Made by a program: the position numbers and the translations under genes
Notes under the pieces: generated by a model
Database searches by the model: none
The model's input: only the letters and a program-made list of their open reading frames with translations
Told to the model about the DNA's origin: nothing
Shown here: one piece after another, positions 59,483 to 64,000 of the stretch
Layout: every line of letters begins with the position of its first letter
How positions within the stretch are numbered: position 1 is the stretch's first letter
Source: Erysipelothrix sp. HDW6A
GTDB lineage: Bacteria > Bacillota_I > Bacilli_A > Erysipelotrichales > Erysipelotrichaceae
Reading direction: 5' to 3'
Assembly (NCBI RefSeq): GCF_011400295.1
Contig: NZ_CP049859.1
Coordinates: 62,001-126,000, forward strand
Length of the DNA: 64,000 bases

Positions 59483-61145
59483 AGATTTTTGCGATTCTAT
59501 TTACGTCATTTTTTAGTGTTTCAAATTTCTCGTTAGCAAGTTCTGTTGTCTTGCCAATTACACAATAATAGAACTTACATTTTGGTTCTGTTCCTGATGG
59601 TCGAATTGCAATCCATGAACCATCTTCAAGATAGAACTTTAAGACGTTTGATTGTGGGAAGTCTAAATCTTCGCCTGTTGATCGTTTCGATGTCAAGAAG
59701 TCATCAACCATTAATACATTGATGCCTCCCAGTGTTGCAGGGCTATCTTCTCGGAAAGTCTTTAAGATATTTTGAATTTCTTGAAGTCCAGTTTCGCCAG
59801 CACGGGTAATCGCAACTTGTTTCTCAACGTGTGCTCCATGTTCTGCATAGAGTCCATTCAATACATCAACAAGTGTTCGTTTTTCCTTCTTATAGAAGTT
59901 TGCTGCTTCTGCAACCATTAAGCATGCTTGAGGCGCATCTTTATCTCGTGCAAAATCAGCGAGAAGGTATCCATAGCTTTCTTCATAACCAAACACAAAC
60001 TCATAATCACCTTTAGTATTGTGTTCTTGAATCTTAGTACCAATGTATTTAAATCCTGTTAATGTTTTTTCTACAGTAATACCGTATTTTTTCGCAATCT
60101 TGTCACCTAAGTCTGAAGTAACAACCGTATTAAACATGATAGGTCTTTCAGGCATTTTATTAAGTTCATTGCGTGAGCTATAGATGTATTCTTGTAGTAT
60201 TGATCCACCTTGGTTCCCTGTTAGGTATTCAAAGGATCCTTCATGGTTAACAACAATACCCATTCTATCGGCATCTGGATCACAACTTAATACGATATCT
60301 GCATTATATTTTATTGCATATTCAATTGCTAAGTCATAACTTTCCAATTCTTCTGGGTTAGGAGTCTTAGTATTTGAGAAGTCAGGATCAAATGACGATT
60401 GTTCTTCTACCACAATTACTTTGTATCCACATGACTCGAGTAAGTTTGGAACAAGTGGGTATGAAGTACCATGTTGTGAAGTAAAGACAATCGTTAAGTC
60501 TTTTTCATCATTAGGGCGTAATTGAATCCCTTTTAATGCTTCAAGATACTTGTGATCCATATCTTCACCAATTGTATGAATGAGTGAAGTATCACCAACG
60601 TTTAGATCAATAAGTGTCTCATCAGGGTTTTCATTGATGTTTGCGATAACCTTAGCGATCTTAGAATCAATAAGTTGGCATCCTGTTTCGTCATATACTT
60701 TGTAGCCATTATATTCTTTAGGATTGTGGCTTGCTGTAATCACAATACCACCAATACAGGAAAGTTCGCGAACTGCGAATGATAGTTCTGGTGTTGGTCT
60801 CAAGTTCTCAAACACATAGGATTGAATCCCAAATGTCGATAAAATTCTTGCTGAAATATCTGCGAATTCTTTTGACATATGACGGTTATCATACGCAATC
60901 GCAATCTTAAGTTCTTGTCCCTCGAATTCTTCTACAAGATACTTACCAAAACCTAAGTTTGCTTTCGCAACTGTTAATAAGTTCATTCTATTTGGACCTA
61001 CCCCCAGTAATCCACGCATTCCTGCAGTTCCAAACTCTAACGATTTGTAAAATGCATCCTGCTTATCATGGTCGCTCATTGAATTTAATCCATCTTGAAT
61101 CCATGGATAGTCCTTTGCAATACGTTCCCAATTTTTTAGTGTCAT
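59481..61145 (-). CDS. pgm: phosphoglucomutase/phosphomannomutase (PgcA type)
   Basis: A 554-residue alpha-D-phosphohexomutase that interconverts glucose 6- and 1-phosphate, feeding UDP-glucose for glycolipids and wall polymers. Catalytic phosphoserine motif VITASHNPKEYNGYK near 136-150, metal loop DPDADRMG, sugar-binding GYEESYG, and phosphate-binding RPSGTEPKCKFY. GAGGAGG site. It follows the ptsH terminator with no room for a promoter in between. Confidence 0.95.
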   Translation of the reverse strand: MTLKNWERIAKDYPWIQDGLNSMSDHDKQDAFYKSLEFGTAGMRGLLGVGPNRMNLLTVAKANLGFGKYLVEEFEGQELKIAIAYDNRHMSKEFADISARILSTFGIQSYVFENLRPTPELSFAVRELSCIGGIVITASHNPKEYNGYKVYDETGCQLIDSKIAKVIANINENPDETLIDLNVGDTSLIHTIGEDMDHKYLEALKGIQLRPNDEKDLTIVFTSQHGTSYPLVPNLLESCGYKVIVVEEQSSFDPDFSNTKTPNPEELESYDLAIEYAIKYNADIVLSCDPDADRMGIVVNHEGSFEYLTGNQGGSILQEYIYSSRNELNKMPERPIMFNTVVTSDLGDKIAKKYGITVEKTLTGFKYIGTKIQEHNTKGDYEFVFGYEESYGYLLADFARDKDAPQACLMVAEAANFYKKEKRTLVDVLNGLYAEHGAHVEKQVAITRAGETGLQEIQNILKTFREDSPATLGGINVLMVDDFLTSKRSTGEDLDFPQSNVLKFYLEDGSWIAIRPSGTEPKCKFYYCVIGKTTELANEKFETLKNDVNRIAKI

Positions 61146-61162
61146 AACTGTGTCCTCCTCAC

Positions 61163-61195
61163 AAAAAAATAGAAGATACTCTCATCTTCTATTTT
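61163..61195 (-). terminator. terminator or attenuator between ptsH and pgm
   Basis: Twelve-base arms AAAATAGAAGAT and ATCTTCTATTTT, six-base loop, seven T residues. The pgm ribosome site begins a few bases later. Confidence 0.85.
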
Positions 61196-61210
61196 AGTGT
61201 AATTATTAAA

Positions 61211-61477
61211 TTAAGCAATTACTTTTTGTGCTTTTAGTACTTCTTCAATTGTTGTGATTGCTTCTTCTTGATCTTCACCTTCAGCTGAAATAACGATTTC
61301 TGACTGTGTTGGAATTCCAAGAGACATAACACCCATAATTGATTTCATATTTACAGCTTTACCTTTGTAGCTAATTTTGATTTCGCTTTTGAATTTGCTT
61401 GCTGCATTAACTGCAACTGTTGCAGGACGTGCGTGCAAACCTACTGGGTCGATAACTGTTACTGTAACTTCTTTCAT
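61211..61477 (-). CDS. ptsH: phosphocarrier protein HPr
   Basis: The 88-residue PTS phosphocarrier. His15 lies in GLHARPA and the regulatory Ser46 in NMKSIMGVMSLG, the site phosphorylated by HprK (19666-20610). It relays phosphate from enzyme I to sugar permeases and controls carbon catabolite repression. ptsI is not next to it. Confidence 0.97.
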   Translation of the reverse strand: MKEVTVTVIDPVGLHARPATVAVNAASKFKSEIKISYKGKAVNMKSIMGVMSLGIPTQSEIVISAEGEDQEEAITTIEEVLKAQKVIA

Positions 61478-61503
61478 TAGTATTACCTCCTACGTTCTTC
61501 TTA

Positions 61504-61532
61504 ATTCTACCTTATTTAGTTAAAGAATACAA
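61504..61532 (-). promoter_or_regulatory. ptsH: promoter of ptsH
   Basis: -35 TTGTAT at 61527-61532, -10 TAGAAT at 61504-61509, spacer 17. Confidence 0.6.
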
Positions 61533-61563
61533 ACAAAATGGCGCAACTTTGCAAGTGATTACA

Positions 61564-62025
61564 TTACTTGTGATAAGGATGGTTTCGCGCAATCATAAAC
61601 ATTCTATAAACTTGTTCACAAAGCATTACACGAACTAACTGGTGAGGAAAAGTTAAATTTGAAATTTTCCATCGAAAGTTTGCTCGATTTCTAACTTCTT
61701 CACTTACTCCATGGGACCCACCAATGACAAAGACTATCTTCTTCGAAGCATCAATCTCACCCATGATTTTTGAAGACATATCTTCTGAACTTAAGTCCTT
61801 CCCTCTAAGATCTAATAGGACGACATAGTCTCGGCTATCAATCTTTTCAAGAATCTTCTTACTCTCATCTTCAATAATCCCACTAACTTCAGTATCTTTA
61901 CGGTTACTATTGTTGAGCTCTGTTATCACAACTTGATGAATTGGCTTCAATCTTTTAAGATACTCGTCAATAAGACTGGTCATAGCTTTTTCTTTGATTC
62001 TACCTATCGCAACGATTTCTATCAT
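61564..62025 (-). CDS. rlmH: 23S rRNA (pseudouridine1915-N3)-methyltransferase
   Basis: A 153-residue SPOUT methyltransferase. AdoMet knot motif FVIGGSHGVSEEV near 99-111 and C-terminal PHQLVRVMLCEQVYRMFMIARNHPYHK. It methylates the pseudouridine at 23S position 1915. The start overlaps the htrA stop as ATGA; the walJ-htrA-rlmH order is conserved in Firmicutes. Confidence 0.95.
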   Translation of the reverse strand: MIEIVAIGRIKEKAMTSLIDEYLKRLKPIHQVVITELNNSNRKDTEVSGIIEDESKKILEKIDSRDYVVLLDLRGKDLSSEDMSSKIMGEIDASKKIVFVIGGSHGVSEEVRNRANFRWKISNLTFPHQLVRVMLCEQVYRMFMIARNHPYHK

Positions 62026-63128
62026 TCAAGCACCACCTTAATTGTACGAATGCTACCTTCTCGATAAAAGTCTACTTCAATCGTATCACCAATTTTTGAC
62101 TTAAACAGTTCCACTCGGAAAAGCCTGAAGTTTGGTGTTGAAACAGAATTTATTCCAAGAATGATATCATCGCTTAGAATACCTGCTTTTGAAGCACTCT
62201 TACCATTTTCTACATCAATTACTAGGATTCCTTCCTCAATTGAATCAGGTATTCCTTTTTGAATACGGTTATAGAGACTCAAGTCTTCAATAGATTGAAC
62301 TGTAATACCAAGAGATGGATACTGAATTGAACCATCTTTGATTAATGTATCTACTACAGCATGAATATCATTAATTGGTATCGCAAAACCCATTCCTTCA
62401 ACTGCTTCTTTACTGATTCTTAATGTATTAATAGCAACAAGAGATCCGTCCATATCTACAAGAGGACCCCCACTACTTCCATTACTTATTGAAGCATCAC
62501 TTTGAAGCGTGCGCATGTTCCAATCGACACGTCCATCTCCATCTGTATCTACCGCTATTACACGATTAGACCCTGATACCACACCAAAGCTTGCAGAGTT
62601 CGCAAAACTTAAGTCATGTGGAGTTCCTAGAGCTAAGACATAATCTCCGGATTTTACTTCATCACTATTCGCATGCTTAATAATTTGATACTCGAAGTCA
62701 CCTTCTACGTAAAGTACCGCTAAATTACTATACTTGTCTGAACCAACAAATGTTGCCTGTAGTTCTCTTCCATCCCAGAATCTAACATTATGAATTAGTC
62801 CTGGTTCAAGGATATGGTGATTGGTAACAATATAGAGCCCGTCATCAGTTGCGCTATAAATAACACCCGATCCATAAGAGTTATGTTTCTTTTCATCGGT
62901 AGACTTGTAGTTTAAGACACTTACAACACTTTCTTTCGCAGATTCATATGCACGTGTAACTGGAGTCTCAAATTCATAATTGGTTATTTCTCGAGTTTCT
63001 GCAACACTTGAATTCTGGCGTTCTATTCTGTCCTGAGCTTCTCCATACTGAAAACTCAAGTGAAGCATCCAGATACCCACTAATATACTCGCACCGATAA
63101 AAATACGTTTGAACTCTGTTTTATTCAC
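62022..63128 (-). CDS. htrA: HtrA/DegP-like membrane-anchored trypsin-fold protein with PDZ domain
   Basis: A 368-residue protein: one transmembrane helix (about 8-25), a trypsin-like domain (about 55-235) and a C-terminal PDZ domain (about 270-365). His105 (TNHHIL) and Ser219 (GSSGGP) match the triad, but the expected Asp in the (T/S)DLAVL motif is Asn135 (YSNLAVL). HtrA proteins degrade or refold damaged exported proteins. GTG at 63128 preferred, as AGGTGG is five bases upstream. Overlaps walJ by 8 bases. Confidence 0.9.
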   Translation of the reverse strand: MNKTEFKRIFIGASILVGIWMLHLSFQYGEAQDRIERQNSSVAETREITNYEFETPVTRAYESAKESVVSVLNYKSTDEKKHNSYGSGVIYSATDDGLYIVTNHHILEPGLIHNVRFWDGRELQATFVGSDKYSNLAVLYVEGDFEYQIIKHANSDEVKSGDYVLALGTPHDLSFANSASFGVVSGSNRVIAVDTDGDGRVDWNMRTLQSDASISNGSSGGPLVDMDGSLVAINTLRISKEAVEGMGFAIPINDIHAVVDTLIKDGSIQYPSLGITVQSIEDLSLYNRIQKGIPDSIEEGILVIDVENGKSASKAGILSDDIILGINSVSTPNFRLFRVELFKSKIGDTIEVDFYREGSIRTIKVVLE

Positions 63129-63849
63129 GCTTACCACCTACCATTATTTGAAATTGTTTGGCAGCTCTCACTTGAATCTCTTGATATTCAATATATTTCT
63201 TTGCAGTCTGAACTGCAAGCACTTCTGTATTAGCCTGTTCACTAAGGTGAGCAAGAACAACTTCTTTTGTTCTTTCGGTAACAATCTTCGCTAAGACTTG
63301 TCCTGCATCATCATTAGATAAGTGACCTTCATCAGAAAGAATGCGTTGTTTAATATAATAGGGACGGCTAGTTTTCATTAACATCTCCGGATCATGGTTA
63401 CTTTCAAGAATGTAGTAATCTGCATCTTCAATGTAAACTAGATCTTGATCACGGACATATCCTGTATCTGTAATATAAACCAGCTTGGTGTCATTCCAAG
63501 TAATCACATATCCCACAGAGTATTCATCATCATGGGATGTTTTGATTGGAAACACATCTACATCACCCACAAAGAATCTTTCATACGGTTCAACTTGAAC
63601 ATTGGTATAGGGATTTGGTGATGGGCAATATATCGTCGCTCCAACAAAGTGTTTAAGTTGACTCGTATGGTCTGAGTGATCATGAGTAATAAGGACTGCA
63701 TCAATATCATTGAATTGCAGTCCGAGTTCCTCAAATCTTTGAGTTAAATATCGTTTAGTAGTTCCACAGTCAATAAGAATTCGTATATTGTCAGTTTCAA
63801 CAATACTGGCATTTCCTTTGGAACCACTAGCTAAAATCGTATACTTCAT
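63121..63849 (-). CDS. walJ: WalJ/YycJ-type metallo-beta-lactamase-fold hydrolase
   Basis: A 242-residue MBL protein with zinc motif THDHSDH near 55-61 and the family start ILASGSKGNASIVE. WalJ is linked to cell wall homeostasis and DNA repair in Firmicutes. In Bacillus it follows walRK-walHI; here it directly follows dnaB (17 bases), so the two-component genes lie elsewhere or are absent. Coupled to htrA. Confidence 0.92.
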   Translation of the reverse strand: MKYTILASGSKGNASIVETDNIRILIDCGTTKRYLTQRFEELGLQFNDIDAVLITHDHSDHTSQLKHFVGATIYCPSPNPYTNVQVEPYERFFVGDVDVFPIKTSHDDEYSVGYVITWNDTKLVYITDTGYVRDQDLVYIEDADYYILESNHDPEMLMKTSRPYYIKQRILSDEGHLSNDDAGQVLAKIVTERTKEVVLAHLSEQANTEVLAVQTAKKYIEYQEIQVRAAKQFQIMVGGKRE

Positions 63850-63866
63850 AACACACCTCTAAAATC

Positions 63867-64000
63867 TTATCTTCGATCGTGAGCAATATCATAGAATTTC
63901 GTAATCGAAGGGTTAAATTGCATAGTCACATCAGCAAGGGCACCGTTACGGTGTTTACTAATTTTTACAAGGACTTCTTGTCGTTCTTGTGGTGGCATTG
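63867..64000 (-). CDS. dnaB: replicative DNA helicase, 3' end only
   Basis: The last 44 residues before the stop, running off the right edge: PPQERQEVLVKISKHRNGAL and then VTMQFNPSITKFYDIAHDRR, typical of the DnaB C terminus (KxRNG followed by the last beta strand). DnaB unwinds the fork. The gene's location next to walJ-htrA-rlmH fits the origin-proximal block of Firmicutes. Confidence 0.85.
   Translation of the reverse strand, partial: MPPQERQEVLVKISKHRNGALADVTMQFNPSITKFYDIAHDRR

Overview
The window looks like chromosomal DNA from a low-GC Firmicute of the Erysipelotrichia, most likely Erysipelothrix. The basis is the AT-rich sequence, the complete 16S/23S/5S operon, a classical mevalonate pathway cluster, and gene neighbourhoods that are reshuffled versions of Bacillus core clusters. 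The genus call rests on remembered 16S and neighbourhood features, not on a search. Almost every gene is on the minus strand. The right edge carries dnaB-walJ-htrA-rlmH, a block that lies near the origin in Bacillus, so the replication origin is probably to the right and replication runs towards lower coordinates.

Layout. 1-8 kb: end of a D-Ala-D-Ala carboxypeptidase, folC-ung, and a mevalonate operon (mvaK1-mvaD-mvaK2-fni) whose last gene is an orphan membrane-anchored ABC-type substrate-binding protein. 8-12 kb: rpmG-secE-nusG, a SigH-like sigma factor, rlmB, mrnC and cysS. 12-28.7 kb: gap, an Eis-like acetyltransferase, whiA-yvcK-rapZ, trxB, an lgt-HAD fusion, hprK, uvrA, an ANT(6)-like nucleotidyltransferase, a Pr6Pr membrane protein, uvrB and ctpA. 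28.8-37 kb: a LOG-family protein with a GNAT protein, then the FtsEX system with its M23 hydrolase, a YitT protein, prfB (programmed frameshift) and secA. 37-46 kb: cold-shock protein, comFC/comFA, a ROK kinase, a HAD phosphatase, a DnaQ-type exonuclease, htpG with a CIRCE operator, a lipoprotein, an ArsD-like protein and a glycosyltransferase. 46-51.6 kb: niaR-niaX with two operators, an ArsC-like protein, yaaA, rplK-rplA, a PHP phosphatase and a DUF2785 protein. 51.7-56.8 kb: the rRNA operon with its promoter, RNase III stems and terminator, and no tRNA in the spacer. 56.9-64 kb: a GNAT protein, tkt, pgm, ptsH, rlmH, htrA, walJ and the end of dnaB.

The genes link into several functional groups. 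HprK, HPr and the PpaX-like half of the Lgt fusion form the serine-HPr carbon-control circuit. FtsE, FtsX and the coiled-coil M23 peptidase form a division-hydrolase module. NiaR and NiaX form a niacin-salvage circuit with visible operators. MvaK1, MvaD, MvaK2 and Fni make isopentenyl diphosphate from mevalonate. I found no CRISPR array, prophage, insertion sequence or toxin system.

The most notable items are three genes (mrnC, whiA, a family 4 glycosyltransferase), each broken by one missing base at a G/C run; the Lgt-phosphatase fusion next to hprK; the double operator at niaX; a CIRCE-like element at htpG; a perfect palindrome over the -35 box of the Pr6Pr gene; an unexplained structured transcript upstream of comFA; and an HtrA homologue with Asn at the usual catalytic Asp position. 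No wholly new multi-gene system is convincingly visible.
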